From: an uncultured Bacteroidales bacterium
GTDB lineage: Bacteria > Bacteroidota > Bacteroidia > Bacteroidales > F082
Direction of reading: 5' to 3'
NCBI GenBank assembly: GCA_905233445.1
Contig: CAJOEP010000019.1
Coordinates: 1 to 59,127 of the forward strand
DNA length: 59,127 nt
Position numbers and translations under genes: made by a program
Shown here: positions 19,788 through 28,803 of the stretch, in pieces
Numbering within the stretch: position 1 is the stretch's first letter
How the letters are laid out: each line of letters opens with the position of its first letter
The notes under the pieces: model-generated
Databases searched by the model: none
What the model was told of the DNA's origin: nothing
The model's input: only the letters and a program-made list of their open reading frames with translations

Positions 19788-22079
19788 TTAAAATGGATAT
19801 CCTATACCAAAGTTCCACACCACATCTTTCCATTGTAACTTATTGATTATCCAACGATGAGCTTCATTTTGGGCGGGGTCGCACAAAGGTACTGCCGCGT
19901 CTAAACGTATCAGGAAGAAACTGAAATCAAAGCGTATGCCCAAGCCTGCATCCAAGGCTATCTGTTTGTAGAATTTATCGAATTTAAACTGACCTCCGGG
20001 GAATGACTCGTTGTCGCTTAACGTCCAAATATTTCCAAAATCAGAGAAAATCGCTCCTTTTAAAAAGCTGTAAACAGGGAATCTGTATTCTATGTTTGAC
20101 TCCAACTGCATATCTCCTATATGTTCCATGTCATATCCGTATGGATTGTTGAACTCACCCGGACCCAGCGTCCTGAACTGCCATCCACGCATGCCGTTTG
20201 CGCCGCCGGCATAAAAACTCCTTTCAAAAGGAAGGTCGATGGAGTTGCCGTACGCTATACCTTGACCGAACATCATTCTTAATGCCAAAGAAGTTTTGTT
20301 AGGGAAATAATGGTAAAACCTGAAATCAACCTGATATTTGAAGAACTGTGCGTATCGTATTCCTATGATTTCGTGGTGGTTATCCTTTTCAGTGATGAGT
20401 GGCGTGTTGTTGAATAATGACAATAAATTACCGGATGTTTCAATGTCAAATTTTAAATAGAAGAAGTCATTACTTGCTTTTTTGACATTTTGGTTACTGA
20501 AAATAAACGAGTAGTTCAAACCAAAAATCAAGTGGTCGGTATATTGGTCTTTGATACGCTGATTGGTTTCAAAATCAAGAACATAGGCAAATAATTCTGA
20601 TGGTAACACCTTGACAGTGTTGAGGTTAATAGGTGTCAGGTAGTGTTCTATAGTTCTCGACGACCTCCAGTTATAACCAAACGACGCTGTCATGATGTAA
20701 CGATTGTACAGCGGTCTGATGTGCACGTTGTAACCAGTCGCAAGCATTGTTTTTGGCTGATACTCGCTTACAAATCGATGCAGATTGATAGGGCTGAGGA
20801 ATCGTGGGAACATGATGCTCGCCTCAACACCAAATTCACGGGTGTTGAACAATCCGCTTGCAATGAATAACTCATTAACGCGTTGAGCCTGAAAACCACC
20901 TCTCAACGATATTCTTAAAACTTCCGAGCCTCTGAAAATGTTGTTGTTACGGTATGATATACTTCCTAATGCGCCTAAATCACCGCCGGAATTGGTGCCT
21001 TCAACCTGAATGTTGTAATGGTGAATCTTTCCTTTTTGTAAAGTGATATTACAGTTTAACAACTTTATTGAATCGTTGCCGCCTGGCACAGTGTCGAAGC
21101 TTATGTTGCTGAGTGTGTATAACTTAAGGTTTCCCAATGCCCTATAAGTCTGTGTCACTTTTTTCTGACTGAACTCTTCTCCAGGATGAATCAGAATGAC
21201 CTGGTTGAACGTTTTTTTATTGACTTTCGGGTTCTTGCTGTAAATGAAGTCGAACCTGTGTTGCGTGTCTTTTTTTCTTAATGAAAATGTAAACGGTACA
21301 GTGTCGTTGAGTGTGGTGTTAGGCGCCTGTACATCATAATCGGGATAAATGAACACCTTGTTAATGAAGTACTTATTGTGCTTGTCTCCGTCAATTCGCA
21401 AGGTGATGTCAACTTGGCGTTGCATGAGGCTGGTGTCAACCTCATAAAAAATGTAGTCTTTTGAGAAGAAAAAATAACCGTTGTCGCGAAGATGCGTAGC
21501 AATCATCTCGCGGTCCTTGAACATCGTGAAAAAGTTGTAATTATCGCCTTCCTTAACTTGTAATTCGTTGCTTATCTCATTGATAGTGTTGGCAATAGCA
21601 GTGTCGTTGATTTTTGTGTTCAGATTTCTTACTGTGTAAGGCTTGGTCGGATAAATTTCGTACTTTACTTCAGCTCTTATACCATAATGGGTCATCGTAG
21701 GCATGACTTTCGACTTGAAAAAACCAACGTTGTTGAGATAAGCCTCCATCATTCTTCTCGAGTTTTCAGTGCTTGAGGCGTTATAATAAACTGGCTCAAC
21801 ACCTAAGCTTTTATTCACCCATTTATAGAATTTTTTGTCGGTTTTATTCTGCGTTTTGTAGTATAGCCACACTCGAGGAAGCCATCCGAAAATATTTTTG
21901 TTTGGTTTTTGTACGATATAATCCGAGATTTCGCCCTTCGAAATGTCGTATTCTTTTTCAGTATTTACTACGTAGTTGTAAACTAATATCTTTTTGCCTT
22001 CAGGAACATATTTCCTGACAGCGCAGCCCGATAATCCAATGATTATGAGCGAAAACAATATTAATTTAACAACTTTCAT
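19788..22079 (-). CDS. tamL: TamL-like lipidated Omp85-family outer membrane protein
   Basis: 763 aa. The lipobox LSGC19 marks a lipoprotein, unusual for an Omp85 protein but known for the Bacteroidota TamA variant, TamL. A soluble POTRA-like region precedes a beta-barrel whose latter part holds GGANGMRGWQF, the RGF/RGW-type loop of Omp85 barrels, and it ends VVWNFGIGYPF with the terminal aromatic expected of outer membrane barrels. Family role: with TamB, envelope protein insertion or lipid transport. No tamB is in view. It sits 21 nt downstream of folC and 1 nt before the helicase on the same strand. Confidence 0.8.
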   Translation of the reverse strand: MKVVKLILFSLIIIGLSGCAVRKYVPEGKKILVYNYVVNTEKEYDISKGEISDYIVQKPNKNIFGWLPRVWLYYKTQNKTDKKFYKWVNKSLGVEPVYYNASSTENSRRMMEAYLNNVGFFKSKVMPTMTHYGIRAEVKYEIYPTKPYTVRNLNTKINDTAIANTINEISNELQVKEGDNYNFFTMFKDREMIATHLRDNGYFFFSKDYIFYEVDTSLMQRQVDITLRIDGDKHNKYFINKVFIYPDYDVQAPNTTLNDTVPFTFSLRKKDTQHRFDFIYSKNPKVNKKTFNQVILIHPGEEFSQKKVTQTYRALGNLKLYTLSNISFDTVPGGNDSIKLLNCNITLQKGKIHHYNIQVEGTNSGGDLGALGSISYRNNNIFRGSEVLRISLRGGFQAQRVNELFIASGLFNTREFGVEASIMFPRFLSPINLHRFVSEYQPKTMLATGYNVHIRPLYNRYIMTASFGYNWRSSRTIEHYLTPINLNTVKVLPSELFAYVLDFETNQRIKDQYTDHLIFGLNYSFIFSNQNVKKASNDFFYLKFDIETSGNLLSLFNNTPLITEKDNHHEIIGIRYAQFFKYQVDFRFYHYFPNKTSLALRMMFGQGIAYGNSIDLPFERSFYAGGANGMRGWQFRTLGPGEFNNPYGYDMEHIGDMQLESNIEYRFPVYSFLKGAIFSDFGNIWTLSDNESFPGGQFKFDKFYKQIALDAGLGIRFDFSFFLIRLDAAVPLCDPAQNEAHRWIINKLQWKDVVWNFGIGYPF

Positions 22080-22100
22080 ACTAATTATCTGAATAACTGA

Positions 22101-23387
22101 TCAAACGACTTCCGCTACTGTAAAATTACTGCCACCGATAAACACCACATCGTCGAAATGGGCGTTGTTGAGTGCTGAATTATAAGCCTGTTGTACTGAT
22201 TCGTAAACATTGCCACGCAAACCTGCCTCTAATGCTTTGGCAGCCAATATGTTAGCATCCAAACCTCGTGGGATGTCGGCCTTGCAGAAGTAATAATCGG
22301 CGTAATGTGGCAAGAGATGCAAAATACCGTCAATGTCTTTGTCGTTGACGCAACCTAACACAAAGTGCAATTTCCTGAATGTCATGTCGCTTAGTTGCAT
22401 CGCTATTTCTTTCACGCCGCCTACATTATGGCCTGTGTCGGCAATCACCAATGGCTGTCGGCCTAAAATCTGCCATCTGCCCATCAGATTTGTGTTCTTT
22501 ACTACAAATTCCAAGCCGTTTACAACATCTTTTTGCTCGATTTTGAATTTATTCTTGAGTTGTTCGACGGCACAAATCACCGTGGCAAGGTTTTTTTTCT
22601 GATAATAACCGAGCAGAGGGAATTCAACGGCTTCGATGTATAACTCGTTGTTTTTCCAGATGTCAAACTTCTGATAATCAAGCGATTCGATATGTATTTT
22701 GTCGCAGTCAATGAGCTGGTCGGCAAAGAAAATAGGCGCGTTGCATTCCTTAGCTTTGCTGATGAACACGTCTTTTGTCTCAGGTTGTGTCTCGCCAATG
22801 ACCACAGGGGTGTTGGGCTTGATGATGCCGGCTTTTTCGGCGGCTATTTCAGCCAGAGTGTTCCCGAGCATCGCCACATGGTCTAACGAAATATTAGTTA
22901 TAATGCTGAGTTCGGGGTTGATAATGTTCGTTGAATCAAGACGTCCGCCAAGGCCTACTTCGATGATTGCGATATCTACTTTTTCTTTTGAAAAATAGTC
23001 AAAAGCCATGCCTGTTGCCATCTCGAAGAATGACAGCTGCATCTCCTCAAACTTCTTTTTGTTGTTTCCGATGAAGTCGATGACGTTCTGCTCTGGAATC
23101 ATCAGTCCGTTGATGCGGATGCGCTCACGGAAATCGCGCAGGTGAGGGGAGGTGTATAAGCCTGTCTTGTATCCACATTCTTGGAAGATGGATGCCAGAG
23201 TATGCGATACGGTGCCTTTGCCGTTGGTTCCAGCAACATGCACCGTCTTAAAACTATTTTGCGGATTGCCAAGAAAATCAAGCAATTCCTTGATATTGCC
23301 GAGATCCGGTTTGTAAGCCGCGGCCCCAATTTTTTGATACATTGGAAATTTATTGAACATCCAATTTGTAGTATCAGCGTAGTTCAT
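22101..23387 (-). CDS. folC: Bifunctional folylpolyglutamate/dihydrofolate synthase
   Basis: 428 aa Mur-ligase-like enzyme adding glutamate to (dihydro)folate. The P-loop is HVAGTNGKGTVSHTLASIF, followed by GLYTSPHLRDFRERIRINGL, EVGLGGRLDSTNII and DHVAMLGNTLAEIAAEKAGI, all FolC hallmarks. ADTGHNVGGVKEI carries the C-terminal-domain motif. It lies 26 nt downstream of the TonB-like gene on the same strand. Confidence 0.95.
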   Translation of the reverse strand: MNYADTTNWMFNKFPMYQKIGAAAYKPDLGNIKELLDFLGNPQNSFKTVHVAGTNGKGTVSHTLASIFQECGYKTGLYTSPHLRDFRERIRINGLMIPEQNVIDFIGNNKKKFEEMQLSFFEMATGMAFDYFSKEKVDIAIIEVGLGGRLDSTNIINPELSIITNISLDHVAMLGNTLAEIAAEKAGIIKPNTPVVIGETQPETKDVFISKAKECNAPIFFADQLIDCDKIHIESLDYQKFDIWKNNELYIEAVEFPLLGYYQKKNLATVICAVEQLKNKFKIEQKDVVNGLEFVVKNTNLMGRWQILGRQPLVIADTGHNVGGVKEIAMQLSDMTFRKLHFVLGCVNDKDIDGILHLLPHYADYYFCKADIPRGLDANILAAKALEAGLRGNVYESVQQAYNSALNNAHFDDVVFIGGSNFTVAEVV

Positions 23388-23413
23388 CGTTTTAGTTTAT
23401 TTACAGATATATG

Positions 23414-24142
23414 TTATTGTTCCTTTTCAAATGTAAATGTGTATGTTATAGTACCTTTCTGTAACTCAGCTGCGTTTTTATCAGGATTAAAAACTGAATT
23501 TTTTGCAGCGTTTTCGGCTATAGTACGCATTCTTGGATTGGAAATGGTAGTTCCTTTGACTATTTGAGTTCTTTGTACTATTCCATTACGGTCAACCCAA
23601 ATGTCTACAACTATAACACCGATTTCCTCAACATCTTCTTTTTTAGGTTTAGACAGAATCTTATGTCCTCTTCCGCCCAGACTGTAAGATATGCCTCCGT
23701 CAGCACCGCCTTGTCCTTCGTAGTTGTTGATGTCCTGACCGCCGTGAGGGCTGCCTTGGTCGCCAGGTGTGTTGGTGATGCCTTCCGACGAGGTGCTTTC
23801 CTGTTGTTTTGCTGGCTTATACAGCGCTCTCTCGTCAACCTTCGGCTCTTCTTTCTTGGGCTTGGGTGGCTCTATCGCCGGTGCTTCCTCCATGTCCTGC
23901 GTCACCGTTTCGTCCTTGGTCTCAGGCTGTGGGGCAGCGGGTTGCACTGTCTCAGTAGGCTTGGGCTGCTGGTTAAAGCCCATTCCTTCGTTGTACATGC
24001 CAAGGTTGACCTCAACGCCTGCTTCGCCGGGTAATGGCAACGGCGTAGTAAGTGCCATGATGATGAGCAGAACCACCACGACGACATGTACCGCCACAGT
24101 GACACCTAATGCGATTGCCTTATTTCTGTTCTGTCGTGTCAT
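23414..24142 (-). CDS. TonB-family energy transducer
   Basis: 242 aa. A single N-terminal membrane segment (IALGVTVAVHVVVVVLLIIM), a Pro/Glu/Lys-rich periplasmic linker (about residues 55-105) and a C-terminal TonB-like domain with IGVIVVDIWVDRNGIVQRTQ and NSVFNPDKNAAELQKGTITY. It probably transmits the ExbBD proton-motive drive to outer membrane receptors. Its start overlaps the exbD stop by 4 nt (ATGA). TolA is an alternative, but the VxFxV-type end favours TonB. Confidence 0.88.
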   Translation of the reverse strand: MTRQNRNKAIALGVTVAVHVVVVVLLIIMALTTPLPLPGEAGVEVNLGMYNEGMGFNQQPKPTETVQPAAPQPETKDETVTQDMEEAPAIEPPKPKKEEPKVDERALYKPAKQQESTSSEGITNTPGDQGSPHGGQDINNYEGQGGADGGISYSLGGRGHKILSKPKKEDVEEIGVIVVDIWVDRNGIVQRTQIVKGTTISNPRMRTIAENAAKNSVFNPDKNAAELQKGTITYTFTFEKEQ

Positions 24143-24561
24143 TTCTTAACCTTTGTTGCCAGCAAAACCTTGTGGTTCTGATGATTCTCAAGATTGATGT
24201 TGTTGACAGCGTCGATGACATTGACAACATACTGCACCGGCACGCTCCTGTCGGAACGTACCACCACTGTGCCGTCAGTTTGTGTGTTTGTCTTGTTGAA
24301 CTCTACTATTATCTCCGCTTGAAGCCTGTCCTCACTGATTTGACGCTCACCTATGTAATATTCAAACTTGTCGTTGATGGAGACGACAACGTTTTGAGTG
24401 TCCATGGTGCGGCTGTTGCTTTGCGGCAGCAACAATTTGATAGCGTTTGGCGCCACCAGCGTCGATGTCAGCATGAAGAATATAAGCAACAGGAACACGA
24501 GGTCGGACATCGACGACGAATTGAAGTCTATTCTTCTCTGATTTCTGCGTTTCAGTGCCAT
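24139..24561 (-). CDS. exbD: ExbD/TolR-family biopolymer transport protein
   Basis: 140 aa. One membrane helix after a basic N-terminus (RRNQRRIDFNSSSMSDLVFL, with the conserved membrane Asp), then a periplasmic domain. It partners ExbB in the proton-driven motor. It lies 2 nt after exbB and overlaps the TonB gene by 4 nt. Confidence 0.92.
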   Translation of the reverse strand: MALKRRNQRRIDFNSSSMSDLVFLLLIFFMLTSTLVAPNAIKLLLPQSNSRTMDTQNVVVSINDKFEYYIGERQISEDRLQAEIIVEFNKTNTQTDGTVVVRSDRSVPVQYVVNVIDAVNNINLENHQNHKVLLATKVKK

Positions 24562-24563
24562 AA

Positions 24564-25250
24564 CTATTTCACCGGTTCGTTCAAAACATCCATGAATTCT
24601 ATACTCTTCGACTCGAGAAGGTTTACCACCTTATCTATTTGAGCCACAAGGATATTGTAGAAAATAAAGGCGATGATACCGACTATGAGGCCGCCCACTG
24701 TGGTCACCATAGCCTGATAGATACCTGTCGAGAGTAGCTCAATGTCAATATTATTGCCTGCCATCGACATGTCGTAGAATGCGCGAATCATACCGATGAC
24801 AGTGCCGAGGAATCCCAACATAGGTCCTGCACCTGAAATCATGGCTAGGAGGGCGACGCCTTTTTCCAGCGTGCTAACTTCAAGATTACCAACGTTTTCG
24901 ATAGCTGTTTGAATATCGTTCAATGGCTTTCCGATACGAGAGATGCCTTTTTCAATCATTCGCGAAAGCGGTGATGCTGTCTTTTGGCACAAAACCTTAG
25001 CCTCATCCAACTTGCCATCCATCATGTAGTTGCGGATAGCCTCCATAAAAGTGTCGTCTTTTTTTGCCGCTCTGTTGATGTTGATGAAACGTTTAACGAA
25101 AATGTAAACTGCTATTACTGAGAAAATAGCTAAAATAAGCATAATCCAGCCGCCTTGGACAGCCATGTTCCATAGCGACATCCTAATCTCTGTGGGCTCT
25201 GCAACTGATTCAATTACAGGCACTTGCAATAAAAAACTTGTTAAATTCAT
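24564..25250 (-). CDS. exbB: ExbB/TolQ/MotA-family proton channel protein
   Basis: 228 aa with three membrane helices. The conserved block near residues 130-165 reads GVALLAMISGAGPMLGFLGT, and TVGGLIVGIIAFIFYNILVA forms the last helix. First gene of the exbB-exbD-tonB set and 70 nt downstream of the LytTR gene, on the same strand. Candidate -7 boxes lie directly upstream. Confidence 0.92.
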   Translation of the reverse strand: MNLTSFLLQVPVIESVAEPTEIRMSLWNMAVQGGWIMLILAIFSVIAVYIFVKRFININRAAKKDDTFMEAIRNYMMDGKLDEAKVLCQKTASPLSRMIEKGISRIGKPLNDIQTAIENVGNLEVSTLEKGVALLAMISGAGPMLGFLGTVIGMIRAFYDMSMAGNNIDIELLSTGIYQAMVTTVGGLIVGIIAFIFYNILVAQIDKVVNLLESKSIEFMDVLNEPVK

Positions 25251-25270
25251 ATTTTAATATTTGTCAATTA

Positions 25271-25298
25271 CAAAAATAACTATTAATTGGCAAATATA
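25271..25298 (-). promoter_or_regulatory. Candidate -7 boxes before exbB
   Basis: On the minus strand TATATTTG (25298-25291) and TATTTTTG (25278-25271) both match TAnnTTTG, 20-40 nt before the exbB start. A CAAA at 25302-25305 gives a possible -33 for the second box with a 23-nt spacer. Confidence 0.5.
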
Positions 25299-25320
25299 TT
25301 ACAAAAATTTTTAAAAAAAA

Positions 25321-26223
25321 TCAGTTTCCCGACAATCTTTTAAAAATCTTTTCGCGATAAGTGTTGGAAACTGGCACTAATTCCAATCCTGTTTGATTGA
25401 AATCGATGTAGGAGCCATCGGTCTCGTTGCGTAAAAGCTTGATATTGTTGGTGTTAACGATATAAGTGCGATGACAGCGCATGAGAGGCGTGCCAAGGAA
25501 CGTGTTTTCAATAGCTTGAATTTTGTTGCGTAGCACAAACGAACTGATGCCACCTTTATTATTATAGAAGACATTGACGTAGTTGCCTTCAGCCTTGATG
25601 TAGTAAATATTTTCAAGCATCACGCTGAATTTCGGTGTCCCGGTGTAGTCGTTGAAGTTGATGATATCAGGGTTTTCTGTCACCAACGGCTCGTTGGCAG
25701 GTGCTTTTTGAGCGTCTTGAGAGGTGTTTTCATTGGATTTAATAACAGTGCGGGCAATTCGTAACACACGTTGGGCATCAATAAGAGCGAAACTCAGGTC
25801 GGTGACTATGAACGGGAAACCAAGTGCGATAAAAGTAATCAGGATACTTTTTCCAACAATAAGAGCTTTTGAATACTCTGTTATATCCATGATTTCCAAT
25901 GAGATATAGGCGTGGAACAGCCCGATGATAGCTATCTCGCCGAGCGTCCAAAATATGAATTTCGGGAAAGTGAACCTGATTAGTCTTTTAGACATATAAA
26001 ACATCATCACCCTACTGAAAATGAGAAAGATGGTGGAGAATATTATAAAAAACGCCGTATAGATGAATTTGTCCTGCTCTTCGAGGGAGAACCATGCCGT
26101 TGTGGTGTCGGAAAGAGGTATATATACGGCCAAAAACGCGATAGCGAACAGCACAGAAATTGTCACTTGGACAATCAGATTGTTCTTCTCTATCAGATAA
26201 TGTGGCAGTTTTTTTCTTGTCAT
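25321..26223 (-). CDS. Membrane-anchored LytTR-family transcription regulator
   Basis: 300 aa from the ATG at 26223; an upstream ATG at 26295 is rejected because the promoter lies between them. The first 170 or so residues hold about four membrane helices (LIVQVTISVLFAIAFLAVYI and following). The C-terminal LytTR domain has IYYIKAEGNYVNVFYNN, LMRCHRTYIVNTNNI and the end VSNTYREKIFKRL. LytTR proteins bind tandem direct repeats spaced about 21 bp. A seven-copy 20-21-bp array sits immediately upstream of its promoter, which suggests it is its own target. The signal sensed is unknown. It is followed by the exbB-exbD-tonB genes. Confidence 0.87.
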   Translation of the reverse strand: MTRKKLPHYLIEKNNLIVQVTISVLFAIAFLAVYIPLSDTTTAWFSLEEQDKFIYTAFFIIFSTIFLIFSRVMMFYMSKRLIRFTFPKFIFWTLGEIAIIGLFHAYISLEIMDITEYSKALIVGKSILITFIALGFPFIVTDLSFALIDAQRVLRIARTVIKSNENTSQDAQKAPANEPLVTENPDIINFNDYTGTPKFSVMLENIYYIKAEGNYVNVFYNNKGGISSFVLRNKIQAIENTFLGTPLMRCHRTYIVNTNNIKLLRNETDGSYIDFNQTGLELVPVSNTYREKIFKRLSGN

Positions 26224-26242
26224 TAGAGTAATTTTTACGATG

Positions 26243-26273
26243 CAAAGATACAAAAAATTTAAATACGGACAAA
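26243..26273 (-). promoter_or_regulatory. Promoter of the LytTR gene
   Basis: On the minus strand TTTG (26273-26270) and TATCTTTG (26250-26243) with a 19-nt spacer, an excellent Bacteroidota promoter. Its -33 touches the first repeat of the adjacent array. It fixes the LytTR start at 26223. Confidence 0.8.
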
Positions 26274-26408
26274 TTTCGTCACAAAAATTTACCATTTCGT
26301 CACAATTTTAAAAATTTCGTCACAATTTTTCTGAATTTCGTCACAAAATGGGAAATTTCGTCACAAAAATCGGAAATTCGTCACAATTGATTCTGATTTC
26401 GTCACAAA
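26271..26408. repeat. Seven-copy phased direct repeat, probable operator array
   Basis: TTCGTCACAA occurs at 26275, 26296, 26316, 26337, 26357, 26377 and 26398, with spacings of 21, 20, 21, 20, 20 and 21 bp (mean 20.5), close to two helical turns. Most copies are preceded by A/T. It fills the gap between divergent promoters for the LytTR gene and fabH. Spacing and position match the direct-repeat sites used by LytTR regulators. Confidence 0.88.
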
Positions 26409-26433
26409 AATTCACCAAGTGGATTTACGGGGG

Positions 26434-26441
26434 TATTTTTG
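26434..26441 (+). promoter_or_regulatory. -7 element before fabH
   Basis: TATTTTTG, 52 nt before the fabH ATG. A -33 TTTG is not evident; an activator bound at the upstream array could substitute. Confidence 0.6.
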
Positions 26442-26493
26442 CGGAGTTTGAAAACGAGAAAATAAATAGTATAACAATAAAATATTTTGTGTA

Positions 26494-27441
26494 ATGAAGA
26501 TATCAGGAATAGGTAGTGCGCTTCCAAAGAAAGTTGTCACCAATGAAATGTTGTCGGAGATACTCGACACATCTGATGAATGGATTACAGCTCGCACAGG
26601 TATCAAGGAACGTCGTGTTCTCTCGTCGGAATATGTTCTTGACCTTGCTGTTGAAGCTGCCAAGAAAGCGTTGGCTGACGCTGATATGGATCCTAAGGAT
26701 TTGGATTTCGTTATTTGCGCCAATGTGGTGAATGAATATGTGACGCCGGCTTTAAGTTGCATCGTGAAGGAGAAGATAGGTGCGAAATGTCCTTGTGTTG
26801 ACCTCAACGGAGCGTGTGTCGGATTCATTTATGCATGTGACATCGCGGAAGCATATTATAAAATAGGTAGAGTTAAGAACGTCCTCGTGGTGTGTGCCGA
26901 AGCCCCGGCTCATATGTTGGGCTGGCATGACCGTACATGTGCCGTCCTGTTCGGTGCGGGTGCCGGCGCAGCAGTGCTGACTCCTGGCGACAACATTCTC
27001 GCCACGCGACTGACAAGCTCCGACGGATGGGACCGTCTGTATGAGATGCACAATCTCCAGTGGTGCCCTTACGACCTCAAAGGACCAACCAACCTCCCGC
27101 TTGTGATGCACGGACAGGATGTGTTTAAATTCGCCACCTCGACATGTGTCAACGACCTCAAAGTGGTGCTGGAAGACGCTAAAGTCAGTGCCGACGACAT
27201 CAACACCTACTTCATCCATCAGGCTAACTTAAGAATTATAAAATACATTGAACAGATGCTCGGTCAGCCGACAGAGAAGTTTCCGACAAATATCGAGAGA
27301 TACGGTAACACCTCATCAGCGAGCCTCCCGATTCTTCTCGACGAAGTGAAAAGAGCCGGCGGTATAAAGGAAGGCGACATGCTCGCTTTCAGCGCTTTCG
27401 GAGCAGGACTCGTATCTGGAGCAATGATTATGAAATGGTAA
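26494..27441 (+). CDS. fabH: Beta-ketoacyl-ACP synthase III
   Basis: FabH (315 aa) condenses acetyl-CoA with malonyl-ACP to start fatty acid synthesis. The catalytic triad is visible: Cys108 in LNGACVGFIYA, His in FIHQANLRII and Asn in ERYGNTSSASLP. It opens the fab/etf operon, downstream of a -7 box and the direct-repeat array. fabF begins 11 nt after its stop. Confidence 0.95.
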   Translation: MKISGIGSALPKKVVTNEMLSEILDTSDEWITARTGIKERRVLSSEYVLDLAVEAAKKALADADMDPKDLDFVICANVVNEYVTPALSCIVKEKIGAKCPCVDLNGACVGFIYACDIAEAYYKIGRVKNVLVVCAEAPAHMLGWHDRTCAVLFGAGAGAAVLTPGDNILATRLTSSDGWDRLYEMHNLQWCPYDLKGPTNLPLVMHGQDVFKFATSTCVNDLKVVLEDAKVSADDINTYFIHQANLRIIKYIEQMLGQPTEKFPTNIERYGNTSSASLPILLDEVKRAGGIKEGDMLAFSAFGAGLVSGAMIMKW

Positions 27442-27452
27442 AATTGATAACT

Positions 27453-28694
27453 ATGGAAAATAAAAGAAGAGTTGTAATAACAGGAATGGGAGTTGTCTCT
27501 CCGGTAGGCAACAATATCGAGACATTCCACAAAAACATAATGAACGGTGTTTGCGGTATCATCCCAATCACAAAATTCGACACCAGTGACCTTCCTTCAA
27601 AGGTGGCAGGCGAGGTGAAGGACTTCAACCCGGCGGAATACAATCTTGAGACGCCGTTTGTGCGCCGCAACGACTTGTTCTCTGTCTATGCAATGGCGGC
27701 AGCAGTGCAGGCCATGCAAGGCAATGAGGATGGCTGGGACGAGAACCGTCTTGGAGTTTACATCGGCTCAGGTATCGGCGGCTTCGACACCATGATGCGT
27801 GAGATGCATAAACTCGAGGCTGAGGGTCCGCGTTGGGTCTCCCCATTGATGATTCCTACAATGATCGCAAACATGGCCGCTGGTAACGTGGCAATCCGTT
27901 TCAACGCTCACGGTGTTTGTTTGCCAGTCGTAACAGCTTGTGCTACAAGTACTAACGCTATCGGTGAAGCATATCGCGCCATTAAGGACGGCTATGCTGA
28001 CGGTATCATAGCAGGCGGTACAGAAGCACCTATCAATAGATTGTCTATCGCAGGTTTTGCTAATGCTAAAGCCCTGTCAAAATCAGAGGACCCGAATGCT
28101 GCTTCATTGCCATTCGACAACCGTCGTGCAGGCTTCGTCATCGCTGAAGGCGCCGGCATCGTGTTGATGGAAGAATATGAACACGCTAAGAAACGCGGAG
28201 CTAAGATATATGCAGAGGTTTGCGGCTATGGCAACACTTGCGACGCTCACCATGTGACAGCACCACATCCGGAAGGAACATATGCCGCTAATGCCATCAA
28301 GATGGCACTGGATGAGGCTGGCTATCAGGAAGGCAAAGACCTCCTTTACGTCAACGCACATGGAACAGGCACAGCATTGAACGACTCTTCAGAGACGGCG
28401 GCATTGAAGAAGGCATTGGGAGAGACAGAGGCACGCAGAGCCATGATAAGCTCGACAAAGTCAATGATGGGCCACCTCCTCGGTGCAGCAGGCGCAGTGG
28501 AGATTATAGCATCAGTGCTCGCACTTTGCGACGGCATGGTGCCTCCGACAATCAACCTCAACGAGCCGGATCCGGCATGCGACCTCAACTACACACCAAA
28601 TAAGGCTGTCAAAGCAGATTTGACAATCGCAGTGTCAGAGTCGTTAGGATTTGGCGGACACAATGGCGCAGTGGCTTTACGACCAATCAAATAG
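27453..28694 (+). CDS. fabF: Beta-ketoacyl-ACP synthase II
   Basis: FabF (413 aa) elongates acyl-ACP with malonyl-ACP. Catalytic Cys is in VTACATSTNAIGEAY, with His in NAHGTGTALND and MMGHLLGAAGAVE. The start MENKRRVVITGMGVVSPVG at 27453 is chosen; an ATG at 27435 lies within the fabH end and would add MVKLIT. A repeat-rich 109-nt spacer follows before fabZ. Confidence 0.96.
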   Translation: MENKRRVVITGMGVVSPVGNNIETFHKNIMNGVCGIIPITKFDTSDLPSKVAGEVKDFNPAEYNLETPFVRRNDLFSVYAMAAAVQAMQGNEDGWDENRLGVYIGSGIGGFDTMMREMHKLEAEGPRWVSPLMIPTMIANMAAGNVAIRFNAHGVCLPVVTACATSTNAIGEAYRAIKDGYADGIIAGGTEAPINRLSIAGFANAKALSKSEDPNAASLPFDNRRAGFVIAEGAGIVLMEEYEHAKKRGAKIYAEVCGYGNTCDAHHVTAPHPEGTYAANAIKMALDEAGYQEGKDLLYVNAHGTGTALNDSSETAALKKALGETEARRAMISSTKSMMGHLLGAAGAVEIIASVLALCDGMVPPTINLNEPDPACDLNYTPNKAVKADLTIAVSESLGFGGHNGAVALRPIK

Positions 28695-28775
28695 CCATTA
28701 GGTATTAGCCATTAGCCATTAGGAAGAACATTGCTAATGGCTAATAGCTAACGGCTAATGGCTAAAAATAGCTAA
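28692..28775. repeat. TAGCCATTAG direct and inverted repeats between fabF and fabZ
   Basis: At least three forward copies of TAGCCATTAG variants are followed by three inverted copies (CTAATGGCTA variants), able to form a large hairpin immediately after the fabF stop. No T run follows, so it is more likely an mRNA-stabilising or attenuating structure than a terminator. Confidence 0.75.
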
Positions 28776-28803
28776 AAAAAGAAACTCAATAATTGAAAAG
28801 CAT

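Noticed and set aside
23564..24034. Long open frame opposite the TonB-like gene
   Set aside because: Antisense shadow with low-complexity Leu/Val content; the minus-strand TonB frame has a TonB domain and operon context.
26224..26295. N-terminal extension of the LytTR protein
   Set aside because: It overlaps the -33/-7 promoter elements of the gene; the ATG at 26223 gives a normal membrane N-terminus.
26271..26408. CRISPR array
   Set aside because: The repeat core is only 10 bp with 10-11-bp fillers and no cas genes; a phased operator array fits better.
27435..27452. ATG at 27435 as the fabF start
   Set aside because: It lies in the fabH 3' end, and the family start MENKRRVVITGMG is at 27453.
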